From Chalciporus piperatus (Eukaryota; Basidiomycota; Agaricomycetes; Boletales; Boletaceae): DNA of 64,000 bases. Of the stretch, positions 44,560-55,482 are shown piece after piece (position 1 is the stretch's first letter; each line of letters starts with the position of its first letter). Below the pieces are notes generated by a model. The model saw nothing but the letters and a program-made list of their open reading frames with translations, was not told where the DNA came from and did not search any database. A program made the translations under genes and the position numbers. The stretch covers positions 248,001 through 312,000 of the forward strand of contig JBBPTG010000014.1 of assembly GCA_038093975.1 (NCBI GenBank), in the 5' to 3' direction.

Positions 44560-46468
44560 ATGACGGTGAACTCGGATGCTCCCGCGAGCCACATTAACGG
44601 AGGGGGGAACGAGCATGGCTCACATGCACAGGTGGTCAAGTACCTCCCAGCATCGCACTACGAACGGTTCTTCTCCAAGTTTGCGCATGATTTGAAACTT
44701 CCCTTGAGTAAGTATCTCACTATGATGGAAGCGTACGTTTCTGACCGGAAACTCCCCAAGTTCGCAAACTCATTCCGTTGGAGGGCACGCCCGGCATGAT
44801 CTCCCTGCTGACAGGGAAACCAAACGATTCCCTCTTCCCATTCACCTCCATCTCATTCACCGCCAATTCGCCTCATGGCTCTTCGAAACAAGTCACTGGC
44901 ACCTTGGGTTCTACGGATCTCGCGGAAGCGTTGCAGTATGGACCGACGGACGGCCTTCCGAGAGTGAACCAGTGGATCATCGGATTACAGGAACGAATTC
45001 ACAAGAGGAAGATGGGCGAGGGATGGACTTGTACAACGGGGGTTGGATCGCAGGACTTGGCGTTCAAGGTGAGTTGTTGTCTAATCCCGGATAGATTGAA
45101 CAGTGTTGGAGCCGTGGATGCGACCATAGGCTGCGATGGCGCTCGTTGGCGATGGAGATTCGATTCTTATCGAATCCCCTGCATATGCGTAAGTGCCAGT
45201 CCCCGTTGGTCTACCGGTCTCCGTTGAGTCGAAGCACAGTGGTATGATACCCGTATTCGCAAGCTTGCACTGCGAACAAGTTGGTGAGTTCCCGATGGCG
45301 ATGGAGGGTTGATAGGAGCATCACTCACGAAAATTTGCGGCGTAGAGGTGGAGACTGACTCGAAGGGATTAAATCCTGCATCGATGAGAAACATCCTGGA
45401 AAGCTGGCCGGCGGGGAAACCGAAGCCAAAGCTTCTATACACAGTACCTGTAAGTGGTTGTTCATTTCTCAACGACGTGTCAGGTCCCAGGGACAATCTC
45501 GCAGTACGGTGGCAATCCCGCTGGCATGACCACAACGACCGAGAGGCGCAGAGAGATCCTAGCTCTGGCTCGCGAGCACGACTTCCTCATTTTAGAGGGT
45601 CCGTTGAATCAACTTTTCTCGGACGAGCAAACGGTGAATTAAATTCTCCAGATGACCCATATTACTGGCTTTATTATAGCAACGACGAGCGCCCGCCGTC
45701 CTACTTCCAGCTCGAGCTCGAGTTACCCGAGGTTGGCCGGGTGCTTCGTTTCGACAGCTTCTCGAAAATTATATCGGCGGGAATGCGTTTCGGTTTCGCA
45801 TCGGGCCCTGAAGCCATTATCGACGCTATCAATGTCCAGGTGCGTCCCAATATTACTGATTCCAAGTATTCCTGAGGATGATTGATATACCCGATGGGGA
45901 AAACGACAGACTGGCTCATCGAACTTACAACCTTCGTTTGTGGTGCAAGCTTTGATGCTTTCCCTTGTCGAACAATGGGGATACGACGGCTTTGAGACCT
46001 TCACGCGAAACGTGTCCGATTTCTACACGACTAAACGGGACATGTTCGAAGCGGCGCTGAAGGAGCACCTGGGGGACGTGGCAGAATGGATCACACCTGA
46101 ATCTGGACTGTTCTTCTGGTGCGTTAGTTTATTCTCCGACTCTAATGAGTTCTCCCTTTGGGAATTCTGCGGCGTCAGGGTCTCGAGAATACAAAGGACT
46201 GATCAGTGGCTGAGGCAATAGGGTAAAGCTCCTACTCAAACCGGCGGGAAATGGAGAAAGCGATTCGGACGAACTGATTGCGAACAAGGCGTTCCAGAAC
46301 GGCGTTATAGCGCTTCCTGGAACGATCTTTCTTCCAAATGGACAAAAGTCTGCGTACGTGCGACTCTCGTTCTCGTTGTTACCGGAAGAAAGGGTGCACG
46401 AAGCACTGAGGAGACTGAGGGCGGTGATCGTGAAGGAGAGGGAGGAATCGCAAGGAGCGAAAGATTGA
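44560..46468 (+). CDS. Aromatic/alpha-aminoadipate-type aminotransferase (ARO8-like), copy 2
   Basis: Paralogue of the gene at 41855. ATG at 44560 (MTVNSDAPASHING) follows an in-frame GTG. Exon 1 ends LKLPL and splices to IRKLIPLEGTPGMISLL, so the intron position matches copy 1. Further motifs: LQYGPTDGLPRVNQW, MALVGDGDSILIESPAYA, GMIPVFASLHCEQV, YGGNPAGMTTT, DDPYYWLYYSNDERPPSYF, PLP-lysine FDSFSKIISAGMRFGF, TGSSNLQPSF and LPGTIFLPNGQKSAYVRLSFSL, ending ESQGAKD. The usual NPTG is NPAG here; the Asn that contacts PLP is kept. The frame is otherwise intact. Substrate divergence after duplication is possible. Confidence 0.92.
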
Positions 46469-46907
46469 GAGGGCGGCCAAAGAACCGGTCCAGACTGGGA
46501 TAGACCGAATGGTATCCTATGATACTGAGTCCGAGTCAAGTGGGAGGAGTCATATGGCCATGCTATATTACTACCAGTCTGTAGATGATCTGTCAGTGTC
46601 AAGATATTTTCCCCAACTCTCCCTCGCATGAGACGTGAACGCACGTGATCTCTGAAGCGCTGACAATCTTGTGATGGAGCGGCCTGTTGATCACTGGCCG
46701 CCATCTCTGCGATCGTGTTGACCCACAGCTCCCTACGTCGACACACTGCTTGACTCTGTCCAGTAAGGTATCAATCATACTCTGCCGTACAGTTCGTGAC
46801 TCGTAATTGACACGAACCTGAGAGTCATTGTTCTGCCATCCAGGGTTCATTTCTAACGCCCAGGCACAGGCTTGATTACCTCACCCTACCTCACAAAGAC
46901 AATCGCC
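46469..46907. other. Intergenic
   Basis: 3' flank of aminotransferase copy 2 and promoter of the small Cys-rich gene. Minus-strand open frames here look like chance. Confidence 0.3.
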
Positions 46908-47533
46908 ATGTCTATCCTTGAGACCCCCGTTCTCGCGAACGCCTGCTTTACGGCGAAATGCGAAAAATGCGGCAAGACCACCTGGAAAGTGCGTACATGT
47001 TTCCTTGGTGATATGGTGTAATTTGTAGTCTTCTATGATCCAAGCATTCCTTGCGCATCCACCATGGCACCGTGGACGGCAAGAATGATATGTCAGTGAG
47101 TCGTATCGTGCAATCACGAGGGTGCAAACATGCATCCGCGGACGCTGCGACTCTATCTCTTTCGCGCCCACGGGCGATGATCTGCTATTTGCTTGTCCGG
47201 CCGTTTGGTCTGATATCGAACGTGCTAATTGAGAGTTGTACAAACAGGGCTGCGGTTTGCATGTTGAGTCGGTGAGTCGTTTGTTTGTTTGTCTCGTCGT
47301 TGGGTTGTGTGGATCTGGGGAAGGGGAGCAGATGTCTATTTCCACGATATAGTTTGATGCGGTCCCTTTTCGAAGACACCCCATCAGGGCGTGGAGTTCG
47401 TGGACACTGAGGACATTCGCTTGGATGGCCCCCAAAATTACGAACGTTGTTTGACCCGGGACACCTTTGACTAACGGGTCTGCAGGCGATGAAAGATGTG
47501 AAGGAGGAGGACAGGTGTGAGTGTCCTCGTTAA
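46908..47533 (+). CDS. Small (50 aa) Cys-rich putative metal-binding protein
   Basis: Three exons, 46908-46988, 47248-47271 and 47486-47533, give exactly 50 codons. They read MSILETPVLANACFTAKC, then EKCGKTTWK, GCGLHVES and AMKDVKEEDRCECPR. All junctions are phase 0 with GTGCGT...ACAG and GTGAGT...GCAG sites. The pattern C..C..CG.tTWKGCGLH...V..EDrC.C recurs in tiny conserved eukaryotic proteins of unknown function, which supports this splice chain. The CxxC and CxC spacing suggests a single metal site. Its introns (259 and 214 nt) are four to five times longer than others in this window, and the coding exons are too short for simple open-frame searches. Confidence 0.75.
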
Positions 47534-47846
47534 AGACGAGATAAGCGGACGGCAGGAAGATGAGACGAATAGGCGGTGTACGCGAGGAGGGTGCCTTCGA
47601 TGATCCTGTCATTTGAATCAATGATTTGATACTCTGTAATGAGATCTACCGATCCATTTTCATTAGGCGGTGTTCGGAGTCTTAGTCTTGTCTGCGGTAA
47701 CATTTACCTTTGGTCTCCTGCAATTTCCTCATCACCCGACTTCGACCTTCTCCTCCTCCTCCTCCTCCCTCCCCATCTCAACCATTCTCTGCTCTGTGTC
47801 GTCAAACTTTGTCTGTCTCAGAGTGCTTCATGTCTTCCACGTAGCA
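47534..47846. other. Intergenic / kinase 5' UTR
   Basis: Promoter and leader of the kinase gene. A pyrimidine-rich CT tract runs at about 47735-47800, a common feature just upstream of fungal transcription starts. Confidence 0.35.
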
Positions 47847-50800
47847 ATGGCCACTGACAATATAGATTCTCCAAACACTGCCCTCGCTGGCGCTGGCGAT
47901 CCGGCTCAGCCCTTTGATCCTCCTGGCTCCGTCCGAATGACCGAAGAATTACGCTTTCGATACAGCGATGACCGACGACCGAGGGTAAACCAGTATCTCC
48001 GCAGCCACCGCGTCGGAAAGGGACAACATGGCGAAGTCTGGGTCTGTTGGGACTTGTCGAACAATCGTCGCGAGGTGGTCAGTCATCCCTATCCCTCCTT
48101 CGCTCTTCAAAGTCTCACACGTCTTCCCCCAACCACTTATCAGGCCATAAAGGCCGTAAAACGCAACAATCCACGTGCAGAGAAGATGAATCTCCTTCGC
48201 CGGAGGAACCTCCCGACATCCCCTCATACACCTCTCACTGACAAACTGGGAAGTCTCGAACAAAAGATACGCAAGGAGATCGCGATCATGAAACAGTGTC
48301 GCCATGGCCATATCGTTCGTCTCCTTGAGGTGATTGATGACAAGCTTAACGAAAGAATATACATGGGTAAGCACACCCTCGCTTTTTGCCGCGAATTCGG
48401 CAGATTTTCCTCCCTATCTGCTCCCTGACTCCGTGCCATGGGCGAGTATCTCAATCGAGGAATTATGACCCTGTGGCTGCAGCTCGGGACACGGTATGAT
48501 AGGAAGGCCCCCATTTTCTCGAATTCCACGTACTCACGGCCTAACTATTTAGTTATGGAATATCTCGGCGGCGGAGAAATCAAGTGGCGCAACGAGCAAC
48601 ATCAACCAATCCTACGAGTCGATCAATGTCGACGAATCTGTCGTGACGTTATTCTTGGTCTTGAATACTGTATGTGCTTCTTCTCGTTCCAAATCCGTCC
48701 GTTTCTCATCATATTCTGTGGTTCATATTGCTCAGTACATTATCAAGGAATTATCCACCGTGATATCAAACCAGCCAATCTTCTCTGGACTGCGGACCGT
48801 CAAATGGTCAAGATTACGGATTTCGGGGTTTCCCATTTTTCATACGCACAGCGTTTAGCTGCTGCCGGTCGCGGCCAAGTTGGGCTTGATGACCCAAACG
48901 ACCCCATTCTGCTTGATGATTCAGACCTGTCAAAACGCGCAGGCACTCCACCTTTCCTTGCCCCTGAGGTGATCGCTGAGTATACAAGCACCGAGCCCTC
49001 GCCGATCATCTCGGCCGCTGCAACTAGCACCACCCTTCATTCTAACAGATCCGCCACTTACATCAATTCTTCGTCCACCATCAAGGGCTCGCATGTCGTT
49101 CCTCATCGTCAACCCATTACCAAGGCCATCGACGTCTGGGCCTTAGGCGTTACTCTGCACTGCCTCTTGTTCGGCCACATTCCTTTTCAAGCCCCCGACT
49201 CTAGCGAATATGTCCTGTACCACGTCATCTGCAACAGTGACTGGGAGCCAGACGAGTTTATGGGAGGGGATCGGAAGCCGACGGGAGGTAGACATCCTCC
49301 AATGAGCCACGAAGGCTACATCGTCATGAACCTTCTTGACAAATTCCTTCAGAAGGACGTCAAGAAGCGTATCACACTTAACGATGCGAAGGTGGGCAAT
49401 CTATTTCGTCTTGACCGAGAATCATACCAAACTTTCCCTAGCGTTATCCCTGGTTCCTCACCGACATCATGAGCCCACTGGAGTGGATCAGTCAGACATC
49501 GCCTGGCAAGAGCGACATGGTCGTGGTCACCGAGAATGAAACACGAACAGCCATGACAACAGCGAGGTTTACCTGGGGGTGGCATAAGCGCCTCACCAAG
49601 GGTATCTCATCCCTGTTCCGCAACGTCCGTGGATCTCGCTCGACCCGTTCGCGAGGCCATCGGAAAGACGACGACAACGAGATTGGTGTTCATTCATTAC
49701 CTGCCTCCGTTGCAGTCGGTCGCCACAAGAGTGCTAGTGCGCGTCTGGCGGGCCCCGAGATGCGTCAGAAGGAGAGCCAAAGAAGTGTTCGTTCGGTTAT
49801 TCAACGGGAAAACTCGCCACCTAGCATGAATCGAAGAAGGGAGAAGTCGATTGAAAGATGGGCACGATCAGCTTCGAACGCTGCCCCCCAACCCAACCCA
49901 AACATCGCAGCGGGTCGACGCGGCTCAGAGACTCTCTGTCCACCTGGAGAATTCCACCCTCATTTTTCACATTCGACGGGGTCTCAAAGCCGTCCTTCAA
50001 GTCGTGGAAGAGAGGGATCAAGCACACCGTTGCCACACGACGAACGAACGCGTCATCGTTTTTCCGTCTCTTCGATGTGGAGACCTCAGTCATCTCACAA
50101 AACTGCATCCCAAGCATCGTCGCCATTAGATTCGTCATCGGGTGTATCAATATTCCATGAAAATTCTTTCAAGCCTGGAGCACCCGTGGATATCATGGCC
50201 CGGAGAAGCGAGGAGGTACTGCGGCACAATAAAGATTCGTCGCGGAGCGTGCATTACAGCCATGGCGTCCTCACTGCTGCAAGACGCGCATCAAGTTGGG
50301 GTGAGGCAGTCAACTCCGTCGAGGATGTGACGAGCCTCAATTCAGGCGATCACGATGGTCTTGACGACGATGCTATGTTCCTAGGAGCTGGTGGTGTGGC
50401 CAACGAATCCATTACCCTTGTTTCAAACCTTCCTCTTGGTCTCAACCAAGCTACAGAGGCCATTAGCCAGACCCCCACGACGTTGCGACACCCTCAACCG
50501 GAACGACTACATCTAGGGACATCTATACATCAATATCAATGTGACGTATCACCCCAAGATCAGACACATAACCGTCTCCATCGCGTGACGACGGCTAGCC
50601 CAAGCCCCCTTCACCATGTCGCGTACGAGTCGGACCTTAATCAGACCAGTGAGGAGGAATATGAGGATGACCTCGATTCGGACTCCAGTTTCTTCCGTGA
50701 CACACATGGAGAACGCGAACTCGAGACTCTCCGCGCCAACACCAGCCAAATGTACGAAGAAGAGGATGAGGAAGAAAGCGATGAAGAGGTACCGATAGAG

Positions 50801-50896
50801 TTCAAACGACGTCGACCGTCGGTATCTGTCACTGCTGCGTCTCCACCGCCACCACCGCCACTGTCAGATTTCTCCGATGATGGTCGGAGTAGATGA
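47847..50896 (+). CDS. Ser/Thr kinase of the ELM1/SAK1/CaMKK (SNF1-activating) type
   Basis: It likely phosphorylates the SNF1/AMPK activation loop or septin-linked targets. Start MATDNIDSPNTALAG at 47847. Kinase domain: glycine loop VGKGQHGEVWVC, lysine in AIKAVKR (after an intron), a CaMKK-like insert rich in Arg/Pro (LLRRRNLPTSPHTP), EIAIMKQCRHGHIVRLLEV, VMEYLGGGEIKW, catalytic IIHRDIKPANLLW, DFGVSHF, activation segment KRAGTPPFLAPEV, then a Ser/Thr-rich insert before AIDVWALGVTLHCLLFG. After an intron at 49391-49441 the end of the lobe reads RYPWFLTDI. A long disordered tail follows with a basic stretch (RGSRSTRSRGHRKDD), acidic EEEDEEESDEEVPIEF and a PPPPPP run, ending DFSDDGRSR. About six introns. 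Which member of the ELM1/SAK1/TOS3 group it matches was not resolved. Confidence 0.88.
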
Positions 50897-51970
50897 TCAT
50901 GACTCGATTGATGGTCGCTGGGGTCCATTCAGTTTTCGCTTTCGAAACTTTCGACCTTCAAAGTACATGGCGGGCCATCGACTCCATCATCATTCATACT
51001 TCTCCGCAACAGACGCGCGCTAACAACCGTTTCGTACTCGTCGTCGCGCCCATACTATTCCAGGCTTTGCATATTTCTTCTATCCAGCGCTAGTCGTGTC
51101 CCTTTTTGTTTTCTTTTCACCATCTGATCTTTTTCTACCATCATGTTCTTTTACACGGCACTTGCCCTCATCCATGTATTTTCGGACAATCGTGATCATC
51201 CTTGTCTCATTTCCGGCTTTCGTCCTCTCTACCTACCTCATACTCGCTATCCATACACCCTTGTGTCCCATTTCATGCCCTTGCTTCACTCAGTCACTAT
51301 ACTCCCCCCTCCTTGCTAGCCTTCAAAAGGGACGATATGATAAGCATAGACTTGGGTAGTTCCCTCTCGCACCTAGACGTCCCCTTACTTACAATGGGGC
51401 CACTAACACTCTGAGCGGTCCTTTTCGCATGTTCCATTGTGGGGTAGTTGTAACTCTACAGAGATGTGTTCCCTCGCATCCATGGTCAGTTAAGATCTTT
51501 GACATCAACTCGATAGATAAAGCAGATCGAAGTCAAAATGATCACATAGTCGTCACAGTTTAATCAGAATAAAGAAATCATACACGGCGCGGTCCAGGAA
51601 AGATGGAGCGGGATAGACTAGATGTTGGGATCGGGGGAGCAGGATATATAAAAAAGAAAAGAAAATGAGTGACAAACATGATATATGCGCATGCAACGTG
51701 TAGTAGTCCATTGATGGACGATGATGTAACCTATATGCCACACGTGAAAAATAGAATGGAATAGCATAGGGGTCAACGAAAACGACCCAGAGAGCAAAGG
51801 AAACGAGCGAGGGGCAAAGGAGTGAAAGGCGCGGAGCGGAGCGATAGATAGCGTGATAAAGAAGCGCAAACCTTATGGACAAGAAGGAAAAGACGAGGTT
51901 GTCAAGGTCGGTTTCAAAACCACGATGAAATCGTGTTCAGAGACCGCTCGGTGTCTCATGTGTGGGCCAA
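50897..51970. other. Intergenic between convergent genes
   Basis: 3' flanks of the kinase (plus) and coiled-coil (minus) genes. It is AT- and pyrimidine-rich, with a TATATAAAAAA run near 51645. No gene was recognised. Confidence 0.3.
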
Positions 51971-54900
51971 CTAAGTCGGCCATCCACCCGCGATCCGCGC
52001 AGCGCCATATCCAACTCTCCCAACAATATTCCACAATGCAGACGTGCCGTCGTATCCGAAGCCTTCCCCGGGTGCTTGCATCGTATTGAAACTGGACCAA
52101 GCTGCACGATCATAGTATGTCGCGCCTCCCACAGGGGTATACTGCGCAGCGATATAAGGTCCCATGGCGAGGTATACGCAGGCCGAGGCACCCATGCAAA
52201 AAATCAGCTGCTTCGCGATGTTAAGCCCGAACGAGCCACCGCCATTCCCGTCCTTGTCGCCACCGTAGACGTAGGTGTTATAGATGTTGTAGAACCTGCT
52301 CTTCTGCGACGGCGGTCTTGGACCCGTCTTTTTCGACGCTTCGACCATCTGGTCAATCACCGCACACTCGACTCCAAGCTCAGTTTTGATCGAACGCCAC
52401 TCCTCAACGATGTCATCAGAGATACCAGAGGGGACACCACTGATAGGAAGTTCGAGACCGTGATGCCACTTTCGAATATCGATGGGTTCGGAGGCAACCT
52501 GGGCATATGATGGCGGTAGGTCGGCATGAGCAGCAAGGCCGGCTTTGGGAGTAGGTGGGAGGACCGTGGAGGAGGATGAGGCGAGTGAATTCTCTTCGAC
52601 AGGAGAAGGCGAACGTGAGGGCTCTGGTTCAGGTTCGGACTCGGATTCGGGAGGGTCGGTCTGGGTTTCGATGCTGGCAGTTACAGTAATTCGGGGAATC
52701 GGAAGGGGTTCGGGATCTGTTTGAATAGCGAAAGAAGAGGACGGCACGTCTTCCGTTTGGGTGGCGAAGGCAGCAGTGAGGACTCGAGGTTCTGGATCAG
52801 TTTGTATCGCGCACACAGAAGTGTGCTCGGAGGTATGGTACTGCGTCGAAGCGTCCGCGTACTCCTTGGTCTCTTCGAATGTGAAAGTCTCAACCTTCGC
52901 TCGACCTGTCACTTTCTGTAAAGGCATTAGCGACCGTCAAAACTGACGTGTTAGATGGTATATACGCACCCGTTTCTTCCGCGTGATGATGGTCTGGATT
53001 ACGTCCTCTTCTTCCTCGCCCTCCGTGTCCTGGTCCTCAAGCTCGGCCTCTACTTCCTCCTCTTCCTCATCATCCATCCCCCACTGTGACCCCATCTTCC
53101 CCAACAACTCCGCTCCCAAACTCTTACTCATGCTCCCCCTCGCGCTGCCACTACCACTTCCACCAACTTGTCCAGACATCGCACCCAAACTCCGCATTTC
53201 GTCCATCTCGAACCTCATCCTGTCGATGGTCTCCTTGAGCATGAGGTTCTCTTGCTTCTGCTCGTCTAGCTGCGAGTGGGCTTGTTGAGCGTGTGTAAGC
53301 TCGGACGCGAGTTGGGAAATGCGATCCTCATAAGAATCGTGCTCGCGCTGGTACTTTTGAGCTTCCAGAGCTTGTAGTGCAACAGCATCCTGGAGATCCT
53401 TGAGCTCTTGATCTCGTCGTCGAAGGGTATTTCGGTAGTGTTCAGACTCGGCTATTCATTCCAGACGATAAGTCGGGTTAGAAATGAATGGGAAAAGAGG
53501 GACGTACCGCATTGTTCCTGGTATTGCTTCTGCAAAGACTGATAAGAAGTACGTGCATTCTCCAGACTCTTCTGCATTTTGGCAATTTCGCTCTCAAGAA
53601 CAGCCATTTGCGTAGTGTTGACACGCTATATGCGTTTATAAGTCACGGCAAATGCGGAACTCCTGACAGAAACGTACCTCTTTCGCCCGCAACTCCTTCT
53701 CTTCCCTCTTCGTCGCGGTCAACTCGCTCTTCAACTCTTCCAGTCTTGCCTGCATTTCTTCCAGATCATTGTCATGCTCCATAAGCTTGTTCTGCAGAGC
53801 ACGGTCAGCCTCCATCAATTTCCTGCTTAACTCTGTGTTCGCTTTCTGTAACGCGTCCACTTTGTCGAGAGGCTCGAGAGATATCGTCGACGACGTTGCA
53901 GAGCGATCTAAAACGAGACCCAACGACGACTCGTCCTCACTATCCGAGTCTTCACCAGAATCGGACGCAGACCGACGAGGCATAGGTAACGACGCGATAT
54001 CATCGATAAACGCGTCCGGACCACCGCCCCGTGGGTATTCGAATGACTTGTCGAACGAACCGTCGGGAGAAAGACTACTTGGGGACATTGGAGCGTCCCG
54101 ATCCCGGTCGGGCGATTGGTAGTGGAAACCAATGTTGTTGTAAGGTTGTGATTGCGTACGTGAGTGTGGCCGTGCATATGGGAGTGGTGATGTGAATGAA
54201 CTAGAACTATTGGGTGACGTGACAGCAGTCGAGGGCGATGTGGGGTTTGACGGTGCACGTGAGCGTCCGGGCGTTCGGCCCCAGGAAGTGGGGCTGGTCA
54301 TCGACGACTATGAAAAGGAAATGCATGAGCCATGTACGGGAATGAAGACGCATTGAGATAGCAGAAATGAGAGGACCTTTGCAGACGTACCTCTGTATCG
54401 CTCGAGCCGCGTGAAGAAGAGCCATCGAGACTCTTCCGCCTACTAGCAGGCGCCGGTCGCTTCGCCCAACTCGAGGGCGCAGTCGCGCTCAACGGTGTCG
54501 ATCTCTGTCTTCTAGACGTATCGAACGCTGATGGTGGCCCTCCCTGCGACGGTGTCATTGGGGGCACGCTCGGTGGACGACTCGGTACCCTCGACGTCCC
54601 GACCGAGCTCCGGCTAGACGAACGCGACGTCGTCATACCCCTTGCAAGCGGACGACGACCCCGATCATTCACCGTCATGTCTTCCCCATCGTCGTCGTCT
54701 TCTTGTGGTGAGTCGTCCGGACTCTCCCTACCGTCCAAAGGAAGTTGTTGTTCAGGCGACTGTCCCTGTCCCTGAGTCTTCCCCGGGGACTCTCTCGGAC
54801 TATGTTTCGTACGCTCTGCAATAAACTGGAGCAGGACTTGCGGTGTAACTTCGATACCCGGGTTACTCGCCAGGAGAGCGCGTAGCATCTCCATCTCGGA

Positions 54901-55143
54901 GTCTGTGAGGAGGTCGACGTCGTTGTAGAGAACTGAGAATTCGCGAATGACATCTGGGAGCGCGTCTGCGGGTATGGTGGGTTCTTCGGCTTGGTTTAGA
55001 CGCGAAAGTGGGTGGGAGGTGAATATTTGGATGAGGTCTTGCTCGATGTCGCGGATTGACTCTCTGTTCCGTCCGTACGACGACTGAAACGTGCAGATCG
55101 TCAGCTATGATACAGTAGTGACGCGTCTTGACCAACGTACCAT
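51971..55143 (-). CDS. Tail-anchored coiled-coil protein with TQT-motif array
   Basis: The best start is an ATG at 55143-55141 followed at once by an intron (GTACGT...TTTCAG), so exon 1 contributes only the initiator codon. Then SSYGRNRESIRDIEQDL and a helical domain (EMLRALLASNPGIEVTPQVLLQFIAER split by a charged linker). A Ser/Pro-rich disordered region follows, then a long coiled coil (53.9-53.2 kb: DALQKANTELSRKLMEADRA, LEEMQARLEELKSEL and similar). An acidic stretch precedes a cluster of AIQTD, ATQTE, AIQTD and ETQTD (about 52.88-52.66 kb). The C-terminus has one membrane span (LIFCMGASACVYLAMGPYIAA) and ends RIAGGWPT. It resembles organelle- or nuclear-envelope-anchored motor adaptors; I do not recognise a named orthologue. 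Confidence 0.8.
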
Positions 55144-55482
55144 TTTTCTGTCGTTGTCGAGGACGACGAAGAGAGGGATAAATGGTACAACTTGGAATAA
55201 CTTTGGAAACTGAACTTGAACTTGTCTTGACGCGACTGAAATGCTTGATGCCACTTTGACAACCAAATCGGGTAATGCCAATCCACACCACACGGACCAA
55301 ACAACCACACACACTCCACTCCCGCCCTGTGGATGATATTTCGATTTCGAGTAGATGTTACAGAAATTCCAACGCATGTAAAAGAAGAAAGTAGTTCTAC
55401 GATCGTCCATGGACATCCCCATCCAATTACTCGATCATCTCTAACCACGAGGATCGATATATCATCCCCTTCGAGAAACCCT
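55144..55482. other. Intergenic / 5' UTR of the coiled-coil gene
   Basis: 339 bases between the predicted start of the coiled-coil gene and the stop of the ABCG transporter, both minus. Minus-strand open frames here probably belong to the leader. Confidence 0.3.
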
